This document shows, one piece after another, positions 52,386 to 62,959 of a DNA stretch of 64,000 nucleotides (positions are counted from its first letter, which is position 1; every line of letters starts with the position of its first letter). Under the pieces are notes generated by a model that was not told the DNA's origin, did not search any database, and was given only the letters and a program-made list of their open reading frames with translations. The position numbers were made by a program, and so were the translations under genes. The stretch spans positions 31,278,301 to 31,342,300 of the forward strand of contig OZ020622.1 in NCBI GenBank assembly GCA_963971575.1, written 5' to 3'. The stretch comes from Liopterus haemorrhoidalis. Its lineage: Eukaryota; Arthropoda; Insecta; Coleoptera; Dytiscidae.

Positions 52386-53636
52386 TTATAACAAATTTAC
52401 GATACCGGTTAAGGGTGAATAATCAGTAATTTTATCATGTAATATTAGACAGTAAGACGTTGTTTGAGCGGGGAAATTTTCAGTGGCTTCAAATTCTAAT
52501 CGGATATCAACAGGACCGGATTTGATTTTTTCATTCTGTTTAGAACAATCGATTACTATTAAACAAACATCCTTGAAATTAGCCCAATTTAACAGAGGGC
52601 TGGTCTGTTGATTATAGTAGGACTTTTGAAACTGCGTGTACATTTCATACAATACAGCATACTGATTTTTTCCAAAATTTATATTACCATTGTCGTACGG
52701 AAAGCATTCTGCATTAAGGTGGAGTTTAACATTTGTCAGATTGCAGTGGTTAAATTTACCAGAATCCGTATTGGTTTTATTTTTAACATAGCTCTGAAAT
52801 CCGAGTATTACATATCTGGGTGTCTCTAACCGGCTCGATGATTTTATGGCCCAAATTTGTTTTGAAGCGGTTGGTAATACGGGGTACTCATAAAGGTCCC
52901 AACCTCTATATGGCGCCTGTAACACCCCGCCATTGTTAATAATATTTAACAAATTTAATTTTTCCTCATCGCTAGGATAAATATGTTTAATTCGCCATTG
53001 TATCTTAAATATATTTATTTTAAATTCTGCATCATTTATATACACATTTTTATCGTTTCTAGAACGGACGAGTATGAGTTCTTGTTTAGCATTTAAAATG
53101 ATTCGATTGTAGTCTTCGGCAAAACCGAGCAGTAATTTTAAAGGTATTGATACGGTGAAATCTCCAGTGGCGTGCACGAGTTTTGCATTATTCCAACCGG
53201 CGGTTTCATAGTTAGATACCTCGTTTGATTTAATCGAAATATAACCTTTCATTGTACTCGTAATACCTACATTTTTAACCTTATCGATTTCAATAACGAA
53301 TAATTCATAGCGAATTTCATCAAACAGAAACGCGAACCCATTTGTACCTAATTTCACATCGACCGGTGCTGTCAAAGCGGTTTCATCGGGTTTAGTGAAT
53401 CTACCCTCTATAACAATGAAACTATCGTACGGTGTTGTGCAGATATCCTGATGGTGAATCGGTATTCTTATCTCATCACTGTTTTCATATCTCGTAGATG
53501 AATATGGATCATACGTATGCCACTCTTCACGTCTGTCGGCATTGTTAAAGCTTACTTTACCGCTCACGTTTAGTGATTTAAAGGCCGATGTAAAATAAAT
53601 AATATAATAAATATATATATTTAGTATTTCACTCAT
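52386..53636 (-). CDS. MCP: major capsid protein with in-frame insertion (element C)
   Basis: 416 residues, otherwise near-identical to B. After MSEILN a 51-base in-frame insert adds 17 residues rich in Ile and Tyr; it is bordered by TTTAGT on both sides. The ATG overlaps the upstream stop (ATGA). Confidence 0.9.
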   Translation of the reverse strand: MSEILNIYIYYIIYFTSAFKSLNVSGKVSFNNADRREEWHTYDPYSSTRYENSDEIRIPIHHQDICTTPYDSFIVIEGRFTKPDETALTAPVDVKLGTNGFAFLFDEIRYELFVIEIDKVKNVGITSTMKGYISIKSNEVSNYETAGWNNAKLVHATGDFTVSIPLKLLLGFAEDYNRIILNAKQELILVRSRNDKNVYINDAEFKINIFKIQWRIKHIYPSDEEKLNLLNIINNGGVLQAPYRGWDLYEYPVLPTASKQIWAIKSSSRLETPRYVILGFQSYVKNKTNTDSGKFNHCNLTNVKLHLNAECFPYDNGNINFGKNQYAVLYEMYTQFQKSYYNQQTSPLLNWANFKDVCLIVIDCSKQNEKIKSGPVDIRLEFEATENFPAQTTSYCLILHDKITDYSPLTGIVNLL

Positions 53637-53791
53637 TGTTGTTTCTTTAATTTGTAACCTTGAGATAAGAGAAACTGAATATTTTCAGGTGTTAACGCAG
53701 GTCTTGTTGGAGGGGAATTGAATTTATATTTGTCAGACGTGCTATTTATAGGTTTTTTTTTCGTTAGGGGAGTATTAAAATCAATACCCAT
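53633..53791 (-). CDS. small capsid-cassette protein, intact (element C)
   Basis: 52 residues from MGIDFNTPLTKKK to QGYKLKKQQ. Start and stop overlap both neighbours: TAATG with the penton stop and ATGA with the capsid start. The C-terminal LTPENIQFLLSQGYK is conserved in A. Possibly a capsid cement or assembly peptide; no named family known to me. Confidence 0.7.
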   Translation of the reverse strand: MGIDFNTPLTKKKPINSTSDKYKFNSPPTRPALTPENIQFLLSQGYKLKKQQ

Positions 53792-54573
53792 TATAACGTT
53801 TTTCGATGTAATCTAACTATGATTATTTCGTTTTCGAAATTTACCAGATATCCGTCCTGGTCACAAATTCGGAGAGTTAAGCTGTTCACAGTTCGGACGT
53901 TCACAGGTAAATAAACGTTTCGTGGTGTCTCTATTATTTTATACCCCGCCGGAACAGTGGGGTAGAATTCATGGATAGTGTGCACTAACTCGTTGTTTCT
54001 ATATGCACCCGTTACAATATTACATTCGATTTGTATCGAGTTAACCCTTACTATGTCCACAGGAAAATCTGAATCGTGAACTTTATTAGGTTCTAATATT
54101 CTTTTTGAAAATCCCAACATATCCCCGATACAATCATCCTTGGTAAAATCAATCTCGCAGTTACTGAGCAGCTCGCATTTAAATGTGGTGTTGTTAGCGT
54201 ATAGAGTTAAGAAGTTTTCTTTTTTAATCACGGATGCGGATGGGGTTTGGTAATGTTCAAATATATGTTTGGCATTCGGATCACCGAGCTCGAGCCGTAA
54301 ATAACTATTAATGCCTTCTATCTCATAAGCGCCCACCGGTAAAGTTATTACTTTATCACCATCATAATAGAATTTATTATTACCCACATCGATATTAGGT
54401 ATTGAATTGTATGTATAGAAATTTATTAATCCGATGACATAATCACCATCAGTCAGATCTAGCGGTGGGAAAAAATCACAACTAAGTTCATGTGATTTAC
54501 CGGTCATTGTAAATGTGTTTGTGTTATCGCCCGACATGTTCGTTAAGAATGACGTAAAATCTAAGATGTTCAT
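53791..54573 (-). CDS. penton-like minor capsid protein (element C)
   Basis: 260 residues, intact, near-identical to B, with one residue fewer near PRNVYLP. Confidence 0.87.
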   Translation of the reverse strand: MNILDFTSFLTNMSGDNTNTFTMTGKSHELSCDFFPPLDLTDGDYVIGLINFYTYNSIPNIDVGNNKFYYDGDKVITLPVGAYEIEGINSYLRLELGDPNAKHIFEHYQTPSASVIKKENFLTLYANNTTFKCELLSNCEIDFTKDDCIGDMLGFSKRILEPNKVHDSDFPVDIVRVNSIQIECNIVTGAYRNNELVHTIHEFYPTVPAGYKIIETPRNVYLPVNVRTVNSLTLRICDQDGYLVNFENEIIIVRLHRKTL

Positions 54574-54593
54574 TTATTTATGTAGAAATTTTA

Positions 54594-54862
54594 AGCCTGT
54601 AATACATGATGCGATTTCTCGTTTTGAATCTCGTACGATTTATCGTACAAGAATTATTGAATCGTGTACTACAGGATTTTCGTGCAAGATCTTGTACGAT
54701 ATTGAAAACCATCTAATATTTATGCTCCAGACCTAAAATATTGTATAGAAATGAACAGATATCGACGCAGTAGATTATTGCGCATAGTCACGTGACCAAT
54801 ACCGTTAGGAATAATTATCGTACGAGATTCAAGACGTGAAATCGCATCATGTATTACAGGCT
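54594..54862. mobile_element. Tourist/Harbinger-type MITE in the protease gene
   Basis: 269 bases with inverted repeats of about 45 bases starting AGCCTGTAATACATGATGCG, flanked by TTA on both sides (54,591-54,593 and 54,863-54,865). A TTA duplication is characteristic of PIF/Harbinger. Absent from B. Confidence 0.85.
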
Positions 54863-55334
54863 TTAGACATAAATGACCACATTTTATCGAATTATAATCT
54901 TGATCGGCGTTGTAATTATAGGTTATTTTAGCCCGCTCACCAAAATAATTAATCAGTTCAAGCGGTGGTGGTAATTTTCCGAAACTATCGTAATATTCAA
55001 CAGAATTACCGAATTTCTTGTAAGCCACCCAGTGAGTGCCGGGACCATCCGCATTGTCTAGATTTATAATGGCGCATTCGTCAGTTTTAGCTTTTTTTGG
55101 TAAAGCATTACGCATAAACACACCTCTAAAATTCGGTATATTTACGGTATAAATGTGAAGATCGTGATTTGTTAATGCTCGATTGGGTAAAATTAATGTT
55201 TTATTATTATTATTAGTATTTTTTTTTATTTTTCCGCTGTAATTTACCACCGCGTTTATGAGGATACGGGCCCAGATACAGACCGCCACCCAGTGCCTTT
55301 TTCGTTCCGTAGGATGCGACTCCGCTGGCCACAC
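54720..55334 (-). pseudogene. adenain-type protease, C-terminus replaced by MITE (element C)
   Basis: His (GTHWVAY), Asp (YYDSFG) and Cys (CGHLCLK) are still encoded. The last four residues are replaced by MITE-encoded sequence up to a stop at 54,720. The N-terminal start is uncertain, as in A and B. Confidence 0.85.
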
Positions 55335-55789
55335 CCACCAACAACGCTTTCCCTATCAGCGGTAACAGCGCCGGTAGAAATGGTAGAACACCACCTGTTT
55401 TTAAAGTTCTTGATCGTTTTCTTCGTTTTCGGTTTTCTTTTCTTATGCCCCATACCGAGTTTTGTTTTCGCTTTCATAGCACCCGCCACCGCCAACGCCG
55501 CTGCTTTTTCACCTATGGAAGCGTCTTTTGATATAACTCTTAGCCACGCCTTCTGCTGTAACACTTTATCCGCTTCGTGTCTTTCTTTTAATTCCTTATT
55601 CTGAGAATAAGCTATATCGTGTTCCTTACACGCGGAGTCTAAAGGGTTTATCCCGGGATCACCCCATAATAATCGTTTCTGAAGTTTAGTACCGGGTCCG
55701 CAATATTGATATCCGGGTAAATGCAATTCAAACGGTAGAGAATTTATCGCGGAATTAAGTAAACCGGAGCCGCTATGATGCGTAATCAT
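55256..55789 (-). pseudogene. PLA2-domain virion protein, 8-base deletion (element C)
   Basis: Starts MITHHSGSG (55,789). YQYCGPGT and ACKEHDIAY are intact, so the PLA2 domain itself is complete here. A deletion in the basic patch near 55,417 shifts the frame, so the pX-like hydrophobic part and lysine tail are lost. Confidence 0.87.
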
Positions 55790-55858
55790 CACGTGATGAA
55801 AAGTGAATGATATATAAATAGGAAATCCGCACATATATACCCCTCATTATTTGTTAAG
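55790..55858. promoter_or_regulatory. 69-bp bidirectional promoter (element C)
   Basis: Same TATATAAATA and ATATATAC boxes as in B, between divergent starts at 55,789 and 55,859. Confidence 0.5.
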
Positions 55859-56560
55859 ATGCACTTCACGAAGCACAAAAGCAGTCTGCATGTAAAAAAT
55901 TTTGATATGATAGATAACAGCTGTGGTGGTAGTGGTGGTAACGTCTGTAAAAGACATGGAGATTTATTACCTAATACCATCAGATGCATAATTTGCGGTC
56001 CGTCAAATTGCGGTAAAACTAATGTGATGTTGAGTTTATTATCAGATAAAAACGGATTAAGATTCGAAAATATTTATATTTATTCTAAGTCACTTAATCA
56101 ACCGAAATATAAATTTCTAAAAGAGTGCGTTTCTCGTGTAGAAGGCATGGGTTACTTTACGTTTACTGATAACACCGATATCGTGAAACCACAAGATTCA
56201 AGGTCAAACTCGGTGTTTCTGTTTGACGATATAGCTTGTGACAAACAGATGTGTATTCAGGAATTTTTTAGTCGGGGGCGTCATTATTTTATAGATTGTT
56301 TTTATTTATGTCAAACCTACGCTCGTATACCTAAGCATTTAATACGGGACAATGTGAATTTGATTGTCATCTTCAAGCAAGACGATATGAATTTACATCA
56401 TATATATAAAGATCACGTGAATACCGATATGACATTAATAAAATTTAAAGAATTTTGTTCTGATTGTTGGCGGGATAAATATGGATTTGTCGTGATCGAT
56501 AAGGACAGCGATATACTAAAAGGGCGGTATCGAAAAGGTTTTCATAATATTCTAACATGA
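55859..56560 (+). CDS. packaging ATPase, intact (element C)
   Basis: 233 residues. Walker A CGPSNCGKTNVM, Walker B VFLFDDIAC, conserved RDNVNLIVIFKQDD and the C-terminal GRYRKGFHNI. Best ATPase copy in the window. Confidence 0.93.
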   Translation: MHFTKHKSSLHVKNFDMIDNSCGGSGGNVCKRHGDLLPNTIRCIICGPSNCGKTNVMLSLLSDKNGLRFENIYIYSKSLNQPKYKFLKECVSRVEGMGYFTFTDNTDIVKPQDSRSNSVFLFDDIACDKQMCIQEFFSRGRHYFIDCFYLCQTYARIPKHLIRDNVNLIVIFKQDDMNLHHIYKDHVNTDMTLIKFKEFCSDCWRDKYGFVVIDKDSDILKGRYRKGFHNILT

Positions 56561-56564
56561 GAGA

Positions 56565-56792
56565 AACAAGTCGAACAGACAGGTTGAACAGGTCGAACAG
56601 ACAGGTCGAACAGGTCGAACAGACAGGTTGAACAGGTCGAACAGACCGGTCGAACAGACAGGTCGAACAGACAGGTTGAACAGGTCGAACAGACAGGTTG
56701 AACAGGTCGAACAGGTTGAACAGGTCGAACAGACAGGTAATATAGGTCGAACAGGTCTAACTGACTGCTATATATATATATATATATATATA
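56565..56792. repeat. minisatellite of ACAGGTCGAA-type units plus TA microsatellite (element C)
   Basis: Counterpart of 26,859-27,080 with different unit order. (TA)n at 56,769-56,792. Confidence 0.9.
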
Positions 56793-56851
56793 CACGTGTT
56801 GTTATATCTCATTCATTAAACAAACCTGTATAAGGTGACACGTAGAAACGG

Positions 56852-57860
56852 ATGGGTGTGAAAACAACAACAGATGATGATACTCTCAGACGAATAATAG
56901 ATGTGAGTAATGCTATTCGCCTGAAATATAACAACCTGAAGCGGGGGCGAACTGAAACCGAGAAAAATCTTGAGGAAACCTTTAAACCCATAACTCACTC
57001 CTTAAAGAAATTAAAGTTTGAAAACATTGTTAAAACCGCACCGCGATCGCCAGTGGCGACACCTCTTATAAAACCCAAAAAATTATACCCGGGTGAGGAT
57101 GAGGATGATGAGGGGGAGGGTGAAGCGGCAGGATCACGAACCTTCAAAACACCGAGAACATCATTTTTGAACACCGATTTAATTGCCGAAGCTCGAGGTA
57201 AAGATAAGGAGGATGTTTTTAGACCTGTATGTGAATCGCTTAGAACCGAGGAGACGCGTGCTGAACTAAGTAATTTACTGGATGACAGCTGCGGAATATT
57301 TTCACTTCTTCGTAACGGCGGATGATAAAGAAAAAGATACGGTGTATGGAATTCATAGGGATTCCGACGGTAATTGGGTGGTAAGTAATACAATAATTAC
57401 AATTAAACATAATGATATATCCGTCAACGATAAATGGTACGAGGGCACGAGAGGATTATATGAATTATTATTTAAGAGAAGTCCTTTACATTATACTCCG
57501 GATGATGTGGAATCCTACATTGACATTGTTGTAAAAACATACGCGCATTGAAGGGGGTATCGTGCGGATGGTCAGTTAAACGGAAACGGTGGTAGAAATT
57601 ATAGAGAAATTATTAAACCGGCGATGACTGCTTCGAGAACAAGACAGCGATCTAGTACAGGATTCGGTCTTACTCAAAACCCTCAGTTAACTGTAAACGA
57701 TAATGATTATAATTACATATATTGGAATAATATAAACGAAATCGTAGACAGATTAAAGTTGTTAATCGCATCTAAAAAGGCCGGTCATTCAAATCATGAT
57801 AACGAAATTTTAGCGATAGAAGAGGAGTTGTGTGAAGAAGGTATAATCGAGATCGAGTAA
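56852..57860 (+). pseudogene. conserved Maverick protein downstream of the ATPase, broken (element C)
   Basis: Near-identical to the B protein. Frameshift at about 57,285 (LLDDS) and a TGA after KTYAH (57,549). The Glu tail is short. Confidence 0.85.
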
Positions 57861-57929
57861 TTATATGATACTTATATAAGCGAAATTCCAAATTTTTAAA
57901 AACAGAACGTTTTAATTCGTCGGTGTATA

Positions 57930-58862
57930 ATGAGTAAATTAAAAATCGTAAACGAGTTACAAAGATCGGCTCGTAGAAATTACCCGCGAAGACGTGTGAT
58001 AACTAAAGGTATTGATGACTTATGGCAGAGTGATCTCGTTGAAATGATTCCTCGCGCTCGACATAATAAGGGTTACAAATATTTATTAACAATATTAGAT
58101 GTTTTTTCCAAATATGCTTGGGTGGTACCGGTAAAATCAAAATCTGCCGAAAATAAATCGCTTGCTCTTTCAAAAGTTTTCGAGCAATGTCGTGTCCCGA
58201 AAAATTTACAAACAGATAACGGTAAAGAATTTTATAATTCAAAATTTAAAGAATTAATGAAACGGTATAACGTCAATCATTATTCTTCGTTCAGTAATCT
58301 TAAGGCCTCCGTTTGTGAAAGGTTCAACAGAACACTTAAGAATTCTATGTGGCGAAGATTTAGCCACCAAGGCTCCCATATTTGGTTGAAGATTTTATCG
58401 AAATTGGTCGAACAATACAATAATAAACGACACAGAACTATCGGTATGAAACCGGTCGAAGTTACGCATCAAAATGAGAAACTATTATTACAAACCGTGT
58501 ACAGTAATATTAAAATTAGCGGTAAAGCTAAAATTAAAGTTGGAGATTATGTACGAATAAGTAAAATAAAGCACTTATTTGAAAAAGGTTATGAACCCAA
58601 CTGGTTCACTGAAATATTATATTTTATTAAAATTGATAAAATTCAACACACAAATCCGGTTACTTATAAACTAAAAGATTTTCAAAATAAACCTATTTCA
58701 GGCGGGTTTTACGAGTATGAGTTACAAAAGACCGCATACCCCGATATTTATCTAGTTGAAAAGATATTGCGCACTAAGGGGTTTAAGGTGTACGTTAAAT
58801 GGTTAGGTTTCGATAAATCTTTCAATTCCTGGGTTGATAAATCAGATGTAATTCAAAATTAA
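57930..58862 (+). CDS. DDE integrase with chromodomain, intact (element C)
   Basis: 310 residues. DDE in SDLVEM, QTDNGKEFY and CERFNRTLK; chromodomain YLVEKILRTKGFKVYVKWLGF. Three extra residues (about ILYFIK) near 58,615 compared with B. Best integrase copy. The N-terminal HHCC zinc finger of retroviral integrases is not evident. Confidence 0.93.
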   Translation: MSKLKIVNELQRSARRNYPRRRVITKGIDDLWQSDLVEMIPRARHNKGYKYLLTILDVFSKYAWVVPVKSKSAENKSLALSKVFEQCRVPKNLQTDNGKEFYNSKFKELMKRYNVNHYSSFSNLKASVCERFNRTLKNSMWRRFSHQGSHIWLKILSKLVEQYNNKRHRTIGMKPVEVTHQNEKLLLQTVYSNIKISGKAKIKVGDYVRISKIKHLFEKGYEPNWFTEILYFIKIDKIQHTNPVTYKLKDFQNKPISGGFYEYELQKTAYPDIYLVEKILRTKGFKVYVKWLGFDKSFNSWVDKSDVIQN

Positions 58863-59222
58863 ACGACGACTACGACATGTTTGAAGTTGTTCGTGTGACC
58901 TTGAACGTGTTAGAACCTGTTCGTGCGACCTTGGACGTGTCTGCACGCGCCAGACACCGCAACTGATAAGGGAAATTACCCAGTTTTTAACCTTGAACAA
59001 ATTTGAACTTGTTCGATCCTGTTCGTGCGACCTTGGACGTGTCTGCACGCGCCGGACATCGCAACTGATAAGGGGAATTACCCCGTTTTTGACCTTGAGT
59101 CCCGCGGTGATAACGATTTCCATTTGTACTCCCCACCATGATGGAAAAAAAATTATATAGAAAAAGAGTTTGCATAGAGATGTGGAACATTAACACCTCG
59201 CTCAACGCATATCTTCGTCAAA
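58863..59222. repeat. dispersed GTTCG-type repeats and promoter of next gene
   Basis: 58,880-59,115 contains one and a half copies of the unit (it is duplicated compared with B). No gene. Confidence 0.65.
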
Positions 59223-59861
59223 ATGCGTCCACCACCATCTAAAAATTGTGTTTCGCTCGGTAATGATATTTTTGCGCGAGTAGAATTGGAGGATCTTTAC
59301 CATTTACATATTAATTTAACATTTAAAGTTAATGGTGTTATTGTAAAATGGTACATACCCAACAAGGTTTTCACCGGTTCTAACGCGGATCGAGTTCGTT
59401 TCAAACTCAACTTAACGTCGAAACATTCATGTTTATTGAACCTCCAAAAAGAATATCCTGATTATAATGATTATGATATAAATATTGTTCTACATCGGGG
59501 AAACAATTCTGTCCGTTCTTGGGGTAACGAAGGTGGTGATTTGTGCATAGTGAATCCGGAAAGTAAAGCGACACTTTTACTGGATGGGTACACCGATAAT
59601 AAACCAATACGCTTAATTATCACCACCTATAGACGACTACAACGAGAACCAGAATATCATCATCATCGTCATTATTCTTAACCCGGTGAAAGGATCGTGT
59701 GTGATGGTACAGCTTCCTCTCGCACCGAAGTTGATGGTGATATAGCACACGCTCATTTTGCGACGTATGGAGAATCATCGCAACAATTCTGCGAAGTGCG
59801 GTTTCCGAAAAACGAAGACACGGCCTGTGAAACCATATTCCATTTTATTGTTATCGACTAA
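59223..59861 (+). pseudogene. orphan homologous to 29,431, one stop (element C)
   Basis: Same protein as B; TAA after HYS at 59,679-59,681, then homology continues to FHFIVID. Confidence 0.75.
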
Positions 59862-60020
59862 CGTAAACAACAAATTAATGTAAATATTTTTAATTAATAA
59901 ATAATGTTATGTAAAATGTTGTGTTTAATTTCTACTTTCCCTTCACCCCCTCCTTTCCCTTATATAACTTGTCACGAGTTGTGAAATTTTCAATTCTGTG
60001 TCGCACTCCAAACATACACA
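59862..60020. promoter_or_regulatory. spacer with CCTTATATAAC TATA box
   Basis: Same promoter arrangement as 30,181 in B. No gene. Confidence 0.45.
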
Positions 60021-60464
60021 ATGTATAGCGCAATCGGTGCCGTGAACTTTATTTTATTAACAAATGTTTTAAATTGCACCACTTTGTATATTACAAAACC
60101 GCAGGGAACTGATCAGTACGTGATTACAATAGATTATGATAAAACAATGAACGAATCTTATCCGCAGAGATGGTCTTTAATGGAAAATTACTATCAGTTT
60201 TGCCGAATAAATATCAATGAAAATTCAGATGATGCATTTATCCGGTATAAAATTCGTTATATATTACATGATAACAGTCACTGGATGCCTACGAATGAGT
60301 AGATATCAACGCTTCGCGATGTAAAAACCTATGAGTCATTACAAAAATCCGTGATAATATATATTTATTCTGAGATAACTATTATGATATTTCTTGCGTT
60401 ATACATAATAATAACATTATATTACTATAAATACCCGTGCAAAGGACGAACTCTCGCAATTTCA
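60021..60464 (+). pseudogene. type I membrane protein, one stop (element C)
   Basis: TAG at 60,300-60,302 replaces the Trp of B. Its natural stop is also lost (TTC for TTT A in context), so the frame runs on. Confidence 0.75.
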
Positions 60465-60466
60465 AA

Positions 60467-61222
60467 ATCAGCATCAACAAGTTCGGACATTATTTGGATG
60501 AGCTATATTCTTCAGCAAATGTTCGCGGACCTGTAGTAAATACAGGATTCAATCGTAGCAGAGATGGGAATTTAAATTTTAACCGCAAACGACTGGTGAA
60601 TGTTACCGATCCGCAGGATGAAAATGATGCATGCATAAAAAAGTAGGCGGACTCGGTGACACACGAGTTAAATAATGAATTTGATTTAATCAGTGGTAAA
60701 ATGGAAACTAACATTGAAAATTTAACGCGTAAAGTAGATAATATAGTAAAAATTATACCCGACATTGCTGTCGATGAATGTATAAAAAAGCGTGAGAAAA
60801 CACAGGAATATTTACTACGAGTGTTGTGTAAAATAATTGATGAGAAAACGGGGGAAAACAAAGAAAATTTGGAAAAAACAATGAGTCAACTGTTTATTCA
60901 AATGAATGATAATTTAAAGAAAATACATAATTATGTGTTAGTTAATTTACAACTAAAATTAAATGTGGATGTTTATGAAGTTTTAAATAGCCCGAATGAT
61001 GAATATTATACATCGCCATTTAGTGGGAAAATAATACAAATTTCCTACAGCGGTAGGAACTTAAAGTTCGTCGCAAATATAAATAATGAAATAACTTTAT
61101 TAAAAAATAATAATAATGAAATTGTGAAAAATGATAAAATACGATTTTATTGTGGTGACTCTGTTGGTCAATATCCTAAAAAATTATATGTAGAAATAAT
61201 AATATTATTAAATAATTCATAA
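60467..61222 (+). pseudogene. fibre-like protein, start lost and one stop (element C)
   Basis: The ATG of B is ATC here (60,467). A TAG follows DACIKK (near 60,644), inside the fibre motif. The rest is open to the end. Confidence 0.75.
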
Positions 61223-61353
61223 ATCTAATTAAAAGTTGATTCGACTTATGGTAAACTAACTGGTGTGAGGGTGGGGTTAGATAAGAAATACAATTGGATA
61301 AATAAAAGGAGATTGTTTAACCGGAGCTCATTCAAAAACTACTTCTGTGAAAG

Positions 61354-61677
61354 ATGGTTGATCACGGTCGGATTATTAAATACTTTGACGGCGATCGTTG
61401 GGTGGATTTCACCATCACCTGCGGTGGAGATGTAAAAAAATACCATGCCGATGGTTGCTGGATGGTCGCGTCGGAAGAATTCCACAGAGGTCAACATCTT
61501 GAACCTGTGGAATATGAAGAATTTAAAAAGGCAAGATACCCCGTTAGAAATTGCGATGAACACTCGGACGCTTCGAATGATGTCTAGCGTAAAAAGATCG
61601 TTGCTGAACAGCCGAACCATGATTATAATTCATGTCTGTGGGATGTGGATATGAAGAAAGGTAAACACCAATTTTAA
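61354..61677 (+). pseudogene. orphan homologous to 31,575, one stop (element C)
   Basis: TAG after SNDV (61,585-61,587); otherwise the same 107-codon frame. Confidence 0.65.
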
Positions 61678-61844
61678 TCATATATATGTTTTATTAATGT
61701 ATTATTACAATGTACAAACAATAAATAATATTTAAAAAAATAAATGTGTTTTAATTATTTCCATATATCCCCTGACCATTCTATACATTCATTATATTAT
61801 TCAATTACATAACTAACTTAAGACCATAAAACATCTGAAATTAT

Positions 61845-62039
61845 TCAGTCGGATACATTTCTTTTTTCTAAAACATATTTAAATTTTTCGTTAAATTCAA
61901 TTATTCTACGCTGGAACCGTTCTCGATCACGTGCATGTTGCTCCCAACACCCTCGTCTCACCGATCGGGCCTCATACTCCCACACTATGAGATGATGCAC
62001 CCGAACGACTTCATTAAATTGAACTTTTCTTTCTTCCAT
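61845..62039 (-). CDS. small basic orphan, 64 residues (element C)
   Basis: Copy of 32,262-32,062; ends slightly earlier. Confidence 0.5.
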   Translation of the reverse strand: MEERKVQFNEVVRVHHLIVWEYEARSVRRGCWEQHARDRERFQRRIIEFNEKFKYVLEKRNVSD

Positions 62040-62175
62040 CCTTGTGAATATCTAACTTCTTCATAGCTGTTGTTATTTTACATATGTTTTCATACTGATT
62101 TATGTCTTCTTTAAGTTTTTTTATGTTGCAAATATGTGTGTTTATTTTATTCAGCAAATTCACGCGAGCGTTCAT
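62014..62175 (-). CDS. short basic ORF, 53 residues (element C)
   Basis: MNARVNLLNKINTHICNIKK...KITTAMKKLDIHKD, helical and basic. It overlaps the start of the next gene (62,039) in another frame. It is 32 codons in B. A tiny viral gene or an upstream ORF. Confidence 0.4.
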   Translation of the reverse strand: MNARVNLLNKINTHICNIKKLKEDINQYENICKITTAMKKLDIHKDGRKKSSI

Positions 62176-62328
62176 CTTTCTCGCCGAACAAGAACTTTAA
62201 ATGCATTGTATGCAAAATTCTTTTGCTAACCAATATATACAGAAGGGAGTTTATCAAATTTTAAAAATAACTTTTTATATCACCCCCAACCATTATTTAT
62301 TATTATTATTATTATTACACATCACATT

Positions 62329-62805
62329 TCATTTATTATTATTATATTTTAAAATATTCGCAATTTTGTATGCATTATTAGTAGAACATATTTTATCATC
62401 GTTATTATGATGGAAACATCGTGTTTTACACACACACTCTTTCAGTGATGGTTGTTCGGGTACATCCACAATGATCGCTTTAAGATTCAGAGATGATAAA
62501 AATTTCATCTTTTGATCACCCTTCACATAAATCGTCGTTGCTGATTTTAATAAATTTGGTAAATGATTTTTAATAAATTCTTCATAATCCACGAATCCAT
62601 CGGACCACCTCAAACCATGATGGTGACGATCAAGCCAGCCCGCTCGTTTTTTGTACTCACTGTCTAATGAACGCCATGCAAAAGGAGGTTTCAGTATAAA
62701 ATGACTGATTTTAGTTTTACTGTCTTCACCCGAGGACAGAATAGTTATTTCTTTTAAAATAAATGTATTTGTATAAAATCCCTGAAGATCAACAATGAAT
62801 TTCAT
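62329..62805 (-). CDS. nuclease-like orphan (VDxQGF family), element C
   Basis: 158 residues, near-identical to B (32,522-33,004), intact. Confidence 0.7.
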   Translation of the reverse strand: MKFIVDLQGFYTNTFILKEITILSSGEDSKTKISHFILKPPFAWRSLDSEYKKRAGWLDRHHHGLRWSDGFVDYEEFIKNHLPNLLKSATTIYVKGDQKMKFLSSLNLKAIIVDVPEQPSLKECVCKTRCFHHNNDDKICSTNNAYKIANILKYNNNK

Positions 62806-62959
62806 GATAATATGTGTTCACTTGAGGGGGGGATTAGTTGATAAATACCAAATATTACAGTTGAACTATTATTATATTCTCTATGACGGACTATTATGAG
62901 GGTAAGGAGGGGGGTGAAGGGAAAGTAGATATTAAACACAACATTTTACATAATATTAT

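Noticed and set aside
56628..56819. ORF made of RTDRLNRSNRQVEQ repeats
   Set aside because: Translation of the minisatellite; unit changes between B and C do not keep a frame.
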